In this document: one piece after another, positions 45,970 through 58,683 of the stretch
Position numbering within the stretch: position 1 is the stretch's first letter
How the letters are laid out: each line of letters starts with the position of its first letter
Source of the DNA: Ophioderma brevispina
Taxonomy: Eukaryota; Echinodermata; Ophiuroidea; Amphilepidida; Ophiodermatidae
DNA: 64,000 bases
Direction: 5' to 3'
NCBI GenBank assembly: GCA_023653785.1
Contig: JAMKCH010007112.1
Coordinates: 1-64,000, forward strand
Made by a program: the position numbers and the translations under genes
Notes under the pieces: model-generated
Databases searched by the model: none
What the model saw: the letters and a program-made list of their open reading frames with translations, nothing else
Told to the model about the DNA's origin: nothing

Positions 45970-47450
45970 GGTTTTAGTTTAAAACAACATTTGATCAATA
46001 AAATTAACTTTATTTTCATTAATTTCGTCAAAATCAATTTAATTTCGTCGTATCCATGGCCCATCATCTGAATGTACAGAGTAATTTCGTCTTTGGTCAT
46101 ATAATTTCACTTTTGGCACAGTATATTTCGTCGCGTGTGTTGTATGTATAGTCCATGACTAAAATCTAGGCCTGTAAACATCAGCAAAATTTATATCATA
46201 AGTTTTCTGTCTTTTCCTTTGTTTTTTTAGAGAAGGCGACGGGTCCTGAAAGGAACCTGCATCCAGCCTGAATTTTGGCCATTTAGATGAAACTACGCCT
46301 TCTTTATTTACATATTTAGATCATATCTGGGGTCTAAAAAATAAAAATATATTGTGATCTCAGAAATACCGTACCGTACTCCTCATACTAGAGTTGTACA
46401 ATTTATAATCGAAATGATGTAAAATACAATCATTCCCAGTTGACACGCTACTTGTCACACAGCTTTAAATTAGATCCTCTCTTGGGTCAAAAATTTAGTA
46501 CTTGTCTCCATCGACCTATGTTTGAAGTTTTTGGTGGCTCATAGTTGAAAATTTACGTGTGGTATAACATTCTGTCACCCATAATTACTAGCATAACAGA
46601 GAGTATGTCAATTAAACCCATACCAAAGGTTCATTCCCAACCAAAACCTTTTTGAACAAGACAAATTATATCAATTAATATTAATATAGGCCTAAAAGCA
46701 CGTGGATAGAACAAAATACTCAAGATCGAAAATGCTAACTTATATGTCAATTTAATTTTGTCGTATTCATGGACAATCATCTGAATGTACAACAATTGTT
46801 CGTCTTTGGTCATTTAATTTCACATTTAGCTCAGTATATTTCGTCGTGTGTGCTGTATGTATAGGCAATGACTAAACTCTAGAACTGTAAGCATCGGCAA
46901 AATTTATATCACAAAGAATACAGAACAAGATTAAGAAAATCAAAAAAATAAAAATAATGATATATAAAAAGTAAGGGAAGAAAAAAGAGGTGAAAGAAAG
47001 AAAAATGAGGTGAAAACATGTGAAAGAAAGAAATATAAGGTGAAAGAAAGACAGATAACTATATAGGTAGATTATGGTAAATTTTGCTGATGTTGTAGGC
47101 CTAACACTTAGCTATGGCTCATACATACACCACACAATACGAAATATACTGAGCTAAATGTGAAATTAAATGACCAAAGACGAAATTGCTTTGTACACTC
47201 AGATGATGGTCCATGAATACGACCAAATTAAATTGATTTGGACGAAAATGTATGAAAAGAAATTTAATTTTATTGATCAAATGTTGAATATAATTGACCA
47301 AAGACGAAATTGCTTTGTACATTCAGATGATTGTCCATGAATACGACCAAATTAAATTGATTTGGACGAAAATGTATGAAAAGAAAGATAATTTTATTGA
47401 TCAAATGTTGAATATAATTTACCAAAGACGAAATTGTTTTAAACAAACGC
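45970..47450. mobile_element. Foldback element with internal 124-bp tandem repeat
   Basis: The left arm (about 45,970-46,191) and a further copy (46,735-46,912) are inverted relative to the right arm (47,080-47,440). Examples are 'catttgatcaataaaatta' facing 'ttttattgatcaaatg', 'catcatctgaatgtaca' facing 'tgtacactcagatgatg', and 'cagtatatttcgtcg' facing 'acgaaatatactg'. In the right arm a 124-bp unit is repeated in tandem (accaaagacgaaattg at 47,173, 47,297 and 47,421). Purine-rich 'gaggtgaaagaaag' simple repeat occupies 46,975-47,060. No coding domain. Confidence 0.78.
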
Positions 47451-47789
47451 ACATTTCAATTTTCTTGGGACGAAAATCAAGTTAACGAAATAAGAAATGT
47501 AATGATAAATGTATTAAGTGAAAGTGTTGTACTTATGTGGACCGGAAAAGAGATAACGTCAATGAAAGATGAGAGCAAGTCCACCACTGTTGGACTCAGG
47601 ATATTTAATGTCAAGAAAGTGGTTACGTGATAACTTGAAAAGAACTTTTTAATAATACTGTTTGATCATGGAATGTGAATACGTATTCAGACATGATTTG
47701 AGCAAACCACGTGATTTATCATTCAAATTTGCATTGCGGATGTCTCAAAATGTTCCTAATGTTTCTTTAAGACCACTGTCTTCTATTGA
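47451..47789. other. No gene recognised
   Basis: AT-rich interval between the foldback and the Tc1-like remnant; nothing supported. Confidence 0.45.
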
Positions 47790-48110
47790 CGTTATATCAT
47801 TTTTGGTCCACACAAGCACTACACTTTTCTAGCGTAAACATTTAGAATAAACCCTAACAAACCCGTACAATTCAATTAGCAGCTATTTTTGAGTCATTTG
47901 TGGCATTCCTGTATCTGTATTCCTTCTGGGGTGCAATCGGCAAGTTATCTATCGCCAGTTCTTTTAATCCGCCATATTTAGAGAACATGGCAATCAAATT
48001 CAAATTTTCTCACACTCTAGGATTTTGGGGAATAACATATGTTTGAAAAACACAACTTGGTGGCATTCAATGCGTCATATTTGGCTAAGAACCGATGGTA
48101 CAGTTTGAAA
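47790..48110. mobile_element. Tc1-like element remnant (same family as 22,334-23,326)
   Basis: Aligns with about 22,930-23,250: 'tcatttttggtccacaca', 'gcaatcggcaagttatc', 'ccgccatatttagagaacat', 'ggcaatcaaatt', 'gattttggggaataac', 'gtttgaaaaacacaactt'. The left end is not identifiable. After the MITE at 48,125-48,455 the sequence 'tttttcttcttgttgcaatac' resembles the 23,288-23,310 tail, suggesting the remnant was split by the MITE. Confidence 0.6.
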
Positions 48111-48124
48111 TCATTTTGTGATTA

Positions 48125-48455
48125 GGCGACGAAAATAAAAAACCCTGTTTTACGGGCCCGACCGACCCTGATTTTTCAGTTTTGCAGAATTTTTTTTTTT
48201 AGTTTTTCCAAAAATTATGTAAAATCAGCCTGTTTTTAGCCCAAATTTATCAATTTTGCTATTTTTTTTAGAAAATTTGTTTGTAAAAATTTCTCATTTT
48301 TTCTCTTGATTTTTCAGATGTTGGGCCTATTTTGGGCCAATTTTGACTTCCAGAAAAGAAAAAAAATTTAAAAAAAAGAAAAAATTCGCCCGACCGACCG
48401 ACCCTACTCGAAAGGTCCGCTCGCCCGTAAAACAGGGTTTTCTTTTTTCGTCGCC
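48125..48455. mobile_element. PIF/Harbinger-like MITE, TSD TTA
   Basis: 331 bp, with ends GGCGACGAAAATAAAAAACC and, inverted, GGCGACGAAAAAAGAAAACC. Both continue CCTGTTTTACGGGC, giving ~33-bp terminal inverted repeats with about three mismatches. Flanked by TTA at 48,122-48,124 and 48,456-48,458. A 3-bp TWA duplication with GG-starting TIRs is typical of PIF/Harbinger (established). Next to the TIRs are CCGACCGACC tandem words. No ORF. Confidence 0.85.
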
Positions 48456-48925
48456 TTATGCTTCTTTTTTTTCTTCTTGTTGCAATACATAGCTATATAT
48501 TTGATTAACATCTAAATTCCTAATATCTAAATATCACAAATATCTATGAATATCAAATATAATAGAGAGTATCTAAATTATCTGATATTTTTGATATTTT
48601 AGGTAATTGCTATATAATATATATAATATCGTAATCGTTATTTCCATAATCAACAAATGGCAAGGAGGGGGGAGGAGACCAAGAAGATTAAAAAAAGCCA
48701 GAAGTGGTCCCCACCGAAAGAAATGTTAACTGAATTCACAAATAGATCAGAACTAAGTTAACCAAACAAAGCTATAACAAGCACACAAGACAAAACATTG
48801 CTTTAAAAACATACATTTTCACTTCACATGCAATTATGTAGTGCTGCAAGACGCAACTCAAAAACATTAATAAGATGATTTCTGAAATGCTTAACCGATT
48901 TTGATTTCTTTGCAATTGGTTCTAC
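48456..48925. other. No gene recognised
   Basis: AT-rich, with 'atatctaaat' words recurring around 48,507-48,600. No gene. Confidence 0.45.
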
Positions 48926-49420
48926 TCTGCAAAAATGGGGTTGTTAACTTTAATACCATGGGCGTTAATTTTAACACCCTTCTGGAATCAATAGGGGACC
49001 GTACCCACTGGTATTAGTTTACACCATTTCGGTGTTAAAATTAACACCATGTTAGTGTTATATTAACACCAATTTTGGTGTTACAATGTAGGATATGACA
49101 CTGTTGGTTTTTAGTTTTACACCACATGTCAGTGTTAAAATATTTTTTTAACGCCGCCGATGCAAATTGACATCACTGGTGTTAATTTAAGACCCTTGTG
49201 GAATCAATACGGGACCGCTGGTGTTAGTTAACTTTGGTGTTAACATTTTTATTTGTAACATCTGACATTTTAGTAGAAAATGTTTGATTTTGTTAAGTGA
49301 AATTGTGCAGCAACACCGAGCGGTGTTAATTACTAAATTTCAACACCAGAAACTAACACCGCGAGAAGCTTGACACCAATTTTGGTGTAAAAATTTAACA
49401 CCCCAGTTTTTGCAGTGTAT
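48926..49420. mobile_element. TIR element filled with GGTGTTA / TAACACC words
   Basis: Ends 'tctgcaaaaatggggttgtt' and, inverted, 'cactgcaaaaactggggtgt' form ~30-bp terminal inverted repeats. The interior carries about twenty short inverted words (ggtgttaa / ttaacacc) and a direct internal duplication ('ctggaatcaataggggaccg' near 48,982 and 'gtggaatcaatacgggaccg' near 49,198). No clear target duplication and no coding capacity; the superfamily is undetermined. Confidence 0.65.
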
Positions 49421-49746
49421 AGAATTCCAAAGTAATAGGTCTAGATGTTCTGATCGCAGAAAAACTCTGTTGTTCTTGGTAGAAGTATATTAGTCAAAAT
49501 TTCTTGTGTGGTAGTTATGTATCTCAGCATGTGTGGCGAAATAACCATTAAATGTATCTGGTAATTATCGATATTATATTTATGTATAAAACACCCAATT
49601 GTAATCGGTACGTATTAGAACGAGAAAATAATGGCATTGAGTGATTTTTGTAATGGCTATTCGATATTGTTCTCACAGCCCATTTTTGAAGTGTAGGTAT
49701 TTTAACTAAATACTATTTTACAAGTATATATTTCTCATGCTATACT
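49421..49746. other. No gene recognised
   Basis: AT-rich unique interval, no supported feature. Confidence 0.5.
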
Positions 49747-50375
<629 letters not shown>

Positions 50376-51888
50376 ATATCAAGTCCTTCAAATCACAATA
50401 TTACTAATATCTAAAATACCGGATATTTTAGTTACTATCTAACTTATAATACACACATAATATCTCGTAGTATTTGCCCTATAAAAACAACACACAAAAT
50501 ATTAAAATTATCTAATCATAAAATACAAAAAATCAATCTAGCACCTAACGTATAAATAGTTTTGCATTGATCATTCTAATTTAAAAACCCTTAACAACAG
50601 TAGATTTTATTGCAGTGTTTTAAAACAAAAACAAATCAAAAACCAAACAAAATTATAAAACAAAAATGAAATATTAAAATAAATTGTATTATACTCGATT
50701 CGCGCTGATATAGGGACAACCTGTACTTTTTTACGGGTGGGAGGTGTTTGTGAGGGCGCACAGCAATTAATCTTTGCAGCACTCCTAATCCGTGCCTTAT
50801 TAATACTGTGTGCTCTACGGTCAATACGATGTGCAGTGGTCAAAACATAGAGGTCACTGGTAAAGGTAACCTACATTAAAATGTGCAATACTACCTGCAT
50901 AAGTCAGGTGCGCTATTGAATCTGAATGTGGTAACAATGGATTTTGATCTATCCACACAAGTGATATGAGGCCTCATTACTTTCATGCGTTACCAAAACT
51001 AATACGACTAAACAATAATCCTAATCCACTCATAATGGTACCGCGTAGTTCTTAATAGTTTTAATCATGTTTCGATAAAATATTTGGAAATAAAAACTGG
51101 CCTAAACCATTAAAATTCAGATCACAACTTTGTAATTAACGTTTCCTAAATTAAACTTCTTTAGTCTCAAGATTACTTTGTCAGTGTGCTTACGGGAAGA
51201 GTGTAGAAGGACCAAACGGTATAACCGTGTATAGTGGCTCAGAAAATTATTTTTCCATGCTAACTCTGTTTAATTCTAAATATCGTTTTAATTCCTATAA
51301 GTCATATTCTTTGACCATGTTCAACACTTAAAAAGATAGCGCTTTTTCAGTGACAAAAAAAGCGTTTTAAATCTAAAAAAATCGTTTACAGTGAAGTGAT
51401 ATGAACGATTTATAAATCGATTGTATAAAACTGTACAAAGTTTCAATTCAGAAAAGTCATTAAACGAAAATGAAGTTTTTACTTGGTCTTTCTTTCAGTC
51501 ATTTTCTATTGTTAGGAAGCGAAGCGACTTCTTGGATCGATTAAAATGCGTCTTCCCCTCTTTCCACTAATGGATATGCCCAAAACTTTCCCCAAGGCTC
51601 TTATATCAATCAGTCAGCGCGAATCGAGTATAGATTAATGGTCCCTATTTCAGATCATTTTCAAAAGAGTATTTTTGTGTAATACAATTTTAGTTTGGAA
51701 TATTAACAAACTAGCTGTCTTGTAAGGTTGAAAATGTGGCGAATGTGTTTATCCTAATTCATTGACCGTTGACACAATGTTAGTTTTAATTTGAGAATGA
51801 AGAATTTATCTTGTGAACCGCAAAAGTAAAAACTGATCAAAAATTGGGCAAGTGCCAAATTGGGTTCTTTCTTCCTTTATACTATAGA
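50376..51888. other. No gene recognised
   Basis: AT-rich DNA with 'aatatctaa' words at the start; short ORFs only. Confidence 0.45.
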
Positions 51889-52090
51889 CCGTATCCATAG
51901 CCAGCCATGTTGACGTCGACCAAGATAGACGCATTCCAGTCCTCACAATACATTCACCTGTCAATGATCCCTGTGCAACTTCGCTCAAAATGGATCGATT
52001 GGACAGGCTTAATGTATTGTAGTCATGGAATGTACATCTTGTCCACAAAGGTCTGGTGGCTGAACGTTGCATATTGAAAACGGTCTATTA
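51889..52090. mobile_element. Possible short MITE, ends ATAGACCGT
   Basis: 'ctatagaccgtat' at the left and 'aaacggtctattat' at the right form a ~9-10-bp inverted end about 200 bp apart, with TA next to each. The pairing is short, so chance cannot be excluded. Confidence 0.35.
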
Positions 52091-55000
52091 TATTGAATTA
52101 TCATACATTTAATTGTAATATTGTATTATATTTATATATCCTCTAAGACCTGTTGGATTTTAATCACTTACACATACACTGTGCTGATTATTTTTATGGT
52201 AAAGACATACTCGTACCAATATATCATACGTCATCGAGGCATTTTATTTGAAATCACACAACCTAACCTAGGACCGTTGCATATTTTGGCATTTAATCTG
52301 ATGAGTGCCAACAAAATTGTTGTACGAAAACAAATGAGAGTGATGCCTAAACAGGACTTGTTTACTTCTGTATGGGAAAAATTTACCAAGCGTACCATTG
52401 AACAAAATTAGATACAGCAAAAATATAGGCGACTTCTTCAATGTAAAAGATTTGTTTTCTTCAAAACTTGAATGAAACAAAAAACCATCGTAAAGAGACA
52501 CTGGCATTTGAAAAATAGTGCGCCCTCGGATTTTTCAAAATCGATATTTTTGCATGGTTGTAAAGCTTTTTATATACAAAAGCCTCACCCGAAATGGGAT
52601 TTTATTAAGACCAAATCAGCCCTTCCTTATGGGTAAACCGGAACGAGTTTGTAATTTAACGTCGCCGGCGACGCAAATTCAGAAGGACGACAAAATGGGC
52701 GTTTAACGCAAGACGCGCACCCTTTGCATGTTTCCCACGCTATGCACATGTTTTGAATGGTTCTAGACCTTTGTGGTTTTAATATCATTGAGTACGAGTC
52801 AAAAATATTCATGGATATACAAATTTTGATTAAAAGTTTTGGAAAACTTAAATTGGCTACAAATGACCTGGATTGTCTTTATCCTCATATCAATATCCCA
52901 CCTGTTGGGGGGGGTATGTTATTTTTATGTGTATAAAAATTAATCTCTGTTCTTCCATGCCTAGATATCATTTGAGAGCAAATTGAAGAAGAACTTTCAT
53001 ATTGTGAAAATGTGCAGTGCCGCTTTAAAGAGGATGGCCCATCCCCAGAAGGATATTAAAATTTAATCTTGATAGATTTTCTAGAATTGCTTTACACGTC
53101 TACTCGCCGTTAAACATATTCAGTGATGACAAACGCAGCCATCAACAAGTAAACGGAGGGGAGATTGTGTGATCCGGGCCAAAATTATTATATTGTGGTT
53201 TACGCACGTCACGCTCGGCAGGGCAAAAATACCCCCTGAATGTATCTTGACTGTAGATTAACGAAACACCCTGTCGGTGTCAAAAGTAGAGAGAGTCCGA
53301 TACCGTTGTGTCCCAAAAAAAACGCACCTGGTGGGAAGGCGCCATAAGTTTGAACAAAAGCACGTGACACCTACTTAGTTCCTTGTTGGTAGGTAAGATT
53401 GGAACTGTAGCTAATATCCCTTGCAAAGTTCAGAAAGGAAGATCAATATGTTGTAAGATATGACCCCAGAAGTAACCTGCAGGACCAATTTAACCAAATT
53501 GAGGCGCTATGAACACAAATACGGCACGTACGTTTTGCGCCCAGAATCACCATTATGAATTCAAAGTCCCAACCACCCGGCCACCATTTCCCCCTTTTTT
53601 AAAATACAGTGCTGCACAAATATTAGCAAATTATGAATGTTGCATTGGTATAACAACTCAAAACATGCATTTTTAATACACTTAACAGTCTTTAAAATAA
53701 TCGAATATGAAGGTATAAGTCCACAAACTCTTCGATTGTCCAAATAAGACTTGCCTTGGATTAGACGCTGATCATTCAGCATCATTTGTGACGGCACACA
53801 AAAGTTATCTGAACCCAAATTTTAATGCAGAATAATAGACTGAATATTGTTATTGAGTTTTTGTGTTGAAAACATCGGTTTTTTTACCTTTCATAAAGTG
53901 AAAATGTAACATTATTTCAGTAACAAGCAAGTGGCGCCCAACGCATTTATCATTTTATGTAATGTGGAGTTTTGTCTATGACTTAGTCAGGTTTTATATC
54001 TTCTTGAAACCTATTTTATCACCAATAATTAATGGTTTATTATTAACATTTAATATAATTATGTAAATGCATCATTTGACTCCGTAGAAGTCGTTCTGCA
54101 AGAATTTGGGCAAATAATTAATGTTGATTGCAATCATATTGGTATGCCGTCTGTTCTTCATTGCCAGTGTGTGCTACCAGCTCTCATTTTTGTAAAATGG
54201 GTTCTTGGTTACTTGATTGTTGGGGTCTATCTTAAAAACTATTGCTCTGCTTTATAAATTTTCAGGAATCTTAGCTTAACATTCCCATCTTACTTTACAA
54301 CAAAGAATTTAGTAGTCACGGGCTTTTGTTCCAAACTTATGGCGACTGCCACCAAGTGTTGCTTTTTTTTTTGGGACAACCGGGTATATGGATGTAAGAG
54401 TACTTGTGTTATCCATTGTGGTATTGCAAAGTGACGGTTTATTCTTCTGTAATGTTTACGTCAAGAATAGGACACTCTATTGTGTCACCTTCGTTCTCGT
54501 CACTGGTGTGGGATAGAATATTAGCTTAACATCAGCATGCTAAAGCCTTTTCCTATGACTAAGCCGTCAATACTTGTTACAAACACGTGATGTGATAGAG
54601 CAAAATTATATTGTCTTAATTGGGCATGTAGTTCTTAATAACGTTCAAAATATACAATGCTTCTTATACGAGTTCAATCTCTTTTGTGTTCGAAACATGA
54701 GTGTTAACCTTTTGACCATTAAGTTTGTACAAAACTGAAATAATAGAGTATACCAAAATCAATACTAGTAAACAGATTTTATAAGGATCAACATCCGACT
54801 TTTTGAATGCATCACATATTTCATCGAACTACTAAGGGTCCAAGGCCGTTTTGTTCTGAAAGACGCTTTTGTGATTTGCGGGTGCAATTGTCCCAGCAAG
54901 TGCGTTGAATAGATTGAGCAGCATCAGCAATATAATAGCTATGAGCTGTAGGACTTTGGGGCGCTGGTACCATTTTGGATTTGGAACCTCTGATGCCTTA

Positions 55001-55105
55001 TCTTAGTTCTTCTCTGTTTTATTGGAGTTGTGTTACTGTTAACGTTTCGGACAAAAATGCAAAAATATTGTGTCAGCTCCACTTAAAATAAAACATTTGA
55101 ATACG
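52091..55105. other. No gene recognised
   Basis: 3 kb of AT-rich unique-looking DNA. It contains the 14-bp perfect palindrome CGTCGCCGGCGACG at 52,660-52,673. ORFs (largest 96 codons, 52,121-52,411) carry no domain. Confidence 0.45.
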
Positions 55106-55175
55106 CCAATACAGCACCGCAGCAACAGCACAACAACAGCAACAGCAGGAGCTGCTGCTGTTACTGATGCTGATT
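55106..55175. repeat. Imperfect CAG/CAA/CTG simple repeat
   Basis: CAG/CAA-rich run on one side turns into CTG-rich sequence on the other (ACAGCAGGAGCTGCTGCTGT), so it can form a hairpin. An ORF reads it as Thr/Ala repeats, which I do not consider a gene. Confidence 0.7.
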
Positions 55176-55276
55176 GTGTGCAGCAAACACAAAACTTAAA
55201 AAAAAGTTATGGATTCGCATTTAGGCATTGTACAGGACGAATTCGAACCTTGCAAACGCGTCAAAAAAGTTGGATA

Positions 55277-55278
<2 letters not shown>

Positions 55279-55312
<34 letters not shown>
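55279..55312. repeat. Poly-T tract
   Basis: About 34 consecutive T. It could be the A-tail of a minus-strand retroposed sequence, but no recognisable element is attached. Confidence 0.85.
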
Positions 55313-55313
<1 letters not shown>

Positions 55314-55389
55314 GCTGTAATAAGACGACGGCTTAAGAAAAGAACTCAGAACTTACAATGCATATTTTTGTATGAACAAAATGACGCGT

Positions 55390-55565
55390 CGGGAATTGTT
55401 CGCAGTGTTTGACAGGTGTTCGGAGAACACTTGCAGAACACTGCAGAACGCGTTCTAATTCAACAGATTTTGAAACACCTGCGAACGTGTCAGAGGTGTT
55501 GGGTGTGTTATGTAGATGTGCAGAACACATACGAACACCTCAAACACGTTCTGCGGGTTTCAAAA
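55390..55565. repeat. Cluster of 'cagaacac/gtgttcg' inverted words
   Basis: The words aggtgttcg, gaacacttgcagaacac, gaacacctc and cacgttctgc repeat in both orientations and give a self-complementary cluster. A 112-codon ORF (55,409-55,747) crosses it without a domain. Confidence 0.5.
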
Positions 55566-55618
55566 GAAATGTTACAATAGAAATGGTTATGGCGAAATTT
55601 TGCCAGTGTAGTAAAGTG

Positions 55619-55963
55619 TTAAAAGGTATTACCAGGTCTTGTAGACGGATAGACAAGGGTAAAGAGGAATTCAGGAACCATAGCAAAAAGTGTTACAAGG
55701 GTATATTAGACGAAGCCGACCACAAAATGGGCCAATCCGAAACGTAGCCAAAACGTCTTAAAAAAACGTATTAACAGGTCTTACAGACGAAAATGTAATA
55801 GACGAATGAGAACCGAACCAAAACGTTTAAAAAAACAAACCGTTTTATATATATTCGTCAATCAGTCTTTAAGAGCTGGTATATACGGTTTTAATACGTT
55901 TTTGGCGAGGTTATTTGTTGGTCTGATTAGTCTGTCGTCTTAGTAGACATTAATACCTTTTTA
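55619..55963. mobile_element. Possible MITE with AAAAGGTATTA ends
   Basis: 'taaaaggtattaccaggtct' and 'gtagacgg' at the left are mirrored by 'agtagacattaataccttt' at the right. A further internal copy ('gtattaacaggtcttacaga') lies at about 55,769. Target duplication is unclear. Confidence 0.4.
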
Positions 55964-56517
55964 AAAATTTACCATTGTTGCATACTGCTCCCGTATGTGG
56001 GGACCTTTCTGAGCAGTAAGATATGATTTATGTCTATAGTAGTAAGAAATTTTTAAAGAAACGTTTAAAACAAGCACCTACATAACCTTTGAAGAACATG
56101 GTAGCTTCCTAAGTTGCGAATCTTCTTAAAATGTAATTTTTTTATAAAAATGTCATCAGTTGGCATATATTGATTGTAGTCCCAACATGTCTGCTTTTTT
56201 GTCAATTCATATTTATGCATCTGCGGTGCGGTCGGGATGGATGGGAGCATCTCTAGACGCATTGAGCTGCTGCGTAGGGTCGGAGATGGCTTCTTCCAGT
56301 GTGTTGCACTTCGCTGTGCGGTGCGGTAGTTGAACCTTTAGGGTTTTAGTGTGTAGGGTGGGTTAATGGTGTGGCTCTTGGTGTTGGTGGATTTGTGTTT
56401 TGGGTGCTTTGACATGTTGGGTTTTCTTGTTCAAAAGGATATGGCAGTTGATTTGTGTTACAAATGAAATTTTCGAGCCATATATCATAGTATGATTGTA
56501 TTGGACTTGTGTTGTAC
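55964..56517. other. No gene recognised
   Basis: Contains a GC-richer stretch (56,220-56,335) with 'tgcggtgcgg' words; nothing identifiable. Confidence 0.4.
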
Positions 56518-56604
56518 TTGCCTCAGTGAGTTGGAGGAGTTACATCCTTTGGATGACAGCGGTTTCTCGCTCCTGATTTCTTGCTGGCTAACTCACTGAG
56601 GCAA
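56518..56604. repeat. Perfect 15-bp inverted repeat
   Basis: TTGCCTCAGTGAGTT (56,518-56,532) faces AACTCACTGAGGCAA (56,590-56,604) across a 57-base loop. It could be the ends of a tiny MITE or a transcribed stem-loop. Confidence 0.75.
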
Positions 56605-56674
56605 ATTTCAATTTTATTTTTTATATTTCCTTTTCTTGATATGTCTGTATGTGGTTAAATTTCATGTTTTTAGC

Positions 56675-56755
56675 CAAATATGTAAATATAAATAAATAAT
56701 ACATAAATAAATACATAAATAAATAAAAAATAAATAAACAAATAAAAAACAAATG
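56675..56755. repeat. AAAT-type microsatellite
   Basis: Imperfect AAATA / ATAA tetranucleotide run with interruptions (taaataaataaa, acataaataaat, caaataaa). Confidence 0.8.
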
Positions 56756-57237
56756 TATTCAGTTTTTAAAGAGGGGCTTAATTTGGTGTCTTTTGGACTT
56801 GGGTTCCTGAAATAATAAATGGGGCTCCATGTTATGTAGCCACTCCTCCCGCACAGGACAGGGGTTCGAAGGAACCATGCCCCTAGGAATAGTAGCACTA
56901 ACCGGCCCCGCGGACTATAGAAATAAATGGTCTTTCGGTCTATGCCTTCTAGGGTCAGTGGTCTTTACCATGTGGCCTCCTGTTCCTAGGACTTGTTGTC
57001 CTTGCTTTAACGTTACTCGTTTTTATAAACATACTATATTTCCTAGCAGACTATAGTGCCTTTGTATAGTAGCCATTGTCCCTCACTATGTAGTCCGGTA
57101 GGTCATATGTATGAATGAATGTATATGTTTAGCTCTCTCCGTGCTGGGCAATTGTATATAAGTGATAACACATAAGTCAGTGACATGACGAAGGCATTTT
57201 TTAGTAAAAGCCATTAGGTTAGTTTTTTAAATGAAAA
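56756..57237. other. No gene recognised
   Basis: GC-richer at 56,830-57,010, with short ORFs; no domain or RNA identified. Confidence 0.4.
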
Positions 57238-57548
57238 TGTTATGCTAATTCCAAATTTTCTGGTCCCCAAGCTGAATTTTGAGAGGAAATGTGCCTAATT
57301 AGCATAAATTCAAAATGGCCGCCATTTTAATGTTTTTTGTACATAACTCAAGATTTAAGGCTTGTAATGACTTCATTCTTGTGTCTATACAAATGTTTTC
57401 AGGGTCAATGAATACAATTAGATCATTAGTTATAGCATTAGTGTCAACTTAACAAGTTTATTTGGCATATAATTCAAATGGGCTTCCATTTTGGACATTT
57501 TTGTACATAAAACTCAAGATTTATGGCTTGTACTTCATTCTGTGGTTT

Positions 57549-57594
<46 letters not shown>

Positions 57595-58683
57595 TTTTTT
57601 TTTTGTGTTTTGGTTTTTTTGTTTTTTTGTTTTTTTTCCTATGCATATGTTTTCGGTCAAGGAATTAATTGGATCCTTAGTTATGGTCATATCATGCCAT
57701 GTTGGGGTATACAAATGAGGGTAGCGTTCATTTTTTCACAAATATTTTTTACCAGTTTTTATTGTATTATAAGAACAAGTTAGTTTATTCAGCTGATTTA
57801 ATATTTCATTTTAAAGAGTGTATCTAGCTTTTAATGGTAGCAGATTAAATTTTGTGTCTATTTTTACTTTTGAGTTGTCGTAATTTGAGTCAGTCGGGGT
57901 CGGAGAGGAGTGGTGCCTACTGATGAGGTGCCGACGGATGAGGCAATTTTAAAGTATCGGGATTTTTGATATTCGGGGCTTTTGCATTTATTTTGTTTTA
58001 ATATCTTTGTAACCCTGACATGTATTAAGATAAATACCATCTCATTTGTTTGTTATTTATGTGGCATTCGACTTTGCTCATACAACATTTTAAGCTATGA
58101 TGGTAATTGAAGGGTACAATTAGACTGCCACAAAATTGTTACTTTTTTGCATCAAAATTCACTTTTTCCATCTTTTCCCCTATATGACACTTTGTGGCAC
58201 ACTGTATATGCACATAAAAGTTGCATAATGTATTCCTTACATTATAGCTTTACACACAATATATATTTTTATAGTATCTCAAAACAATTGATGACTTACT
58301 CTCATTTGAAGTGTTTGGTGGAAAACGTGTTAATCTTTGGTAGTTTCAAGCAATGTAACATTTTGCTCCCAACTCATGGCGAATGATCCTTAAAGCATTA
58401 GTCACGTTTGACAGTTAATTGCATAAAAAAATCAAAATGGCTGCCATTTTCAATTTATGCAATTAATTGTCAATATTGGCATGATACCTTAACTGATGAA
58501 TCTAGTTGTGTTCTCTGACCCTGAAAACATGTATAGACACAATAATGAAGTCTTTACAAGCCTTAAATCTTGAGTTTACGTACTAAAAATTTAAAATGGG
58601 CCCATTTTGAATTTATGCAACTTAGGCCACACTTTCCCTTAAAATTAGGTTTGGGGACCGGAAGATTTGAAAATCAGCATAAA
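57238..58683. mobile_element. Foldback element with 'AAATGGC.GCCATTTT' arms
   Basis: The left arm (57,238-57,460) is inverted relative to 58,430-58,683: 'ttctggtccccaa' faces 'ttggggaccgga', 'ataaattcaaaatgg' faces 'cattttgaatttatg', 'ctcaagatttaaggcttgta' faces 'tacaagccttaaatcttgag', and 'tgttttcagggtca' faces 'tgaccctgaaaaca'. A second direct copy of part of the left arm follows at 57,468-57,535. The inner ~1 kb is unrelated and includes the T tract at 57,549-57,608. Confidence 0.78.
57549..57640. repeat. Poly-T / T-rich tract
   Basis: A long uninterrupted T run (about 57,549-57,593), then T runs broken by single G or GTG. ORFs here are Phe/Cys strings and not genes. Confidence 0.9.

Noticed and set aside
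57462..57783. Phe-rich ORFs of 68-86 codons
   Set aside because: They are translations of the T tract.
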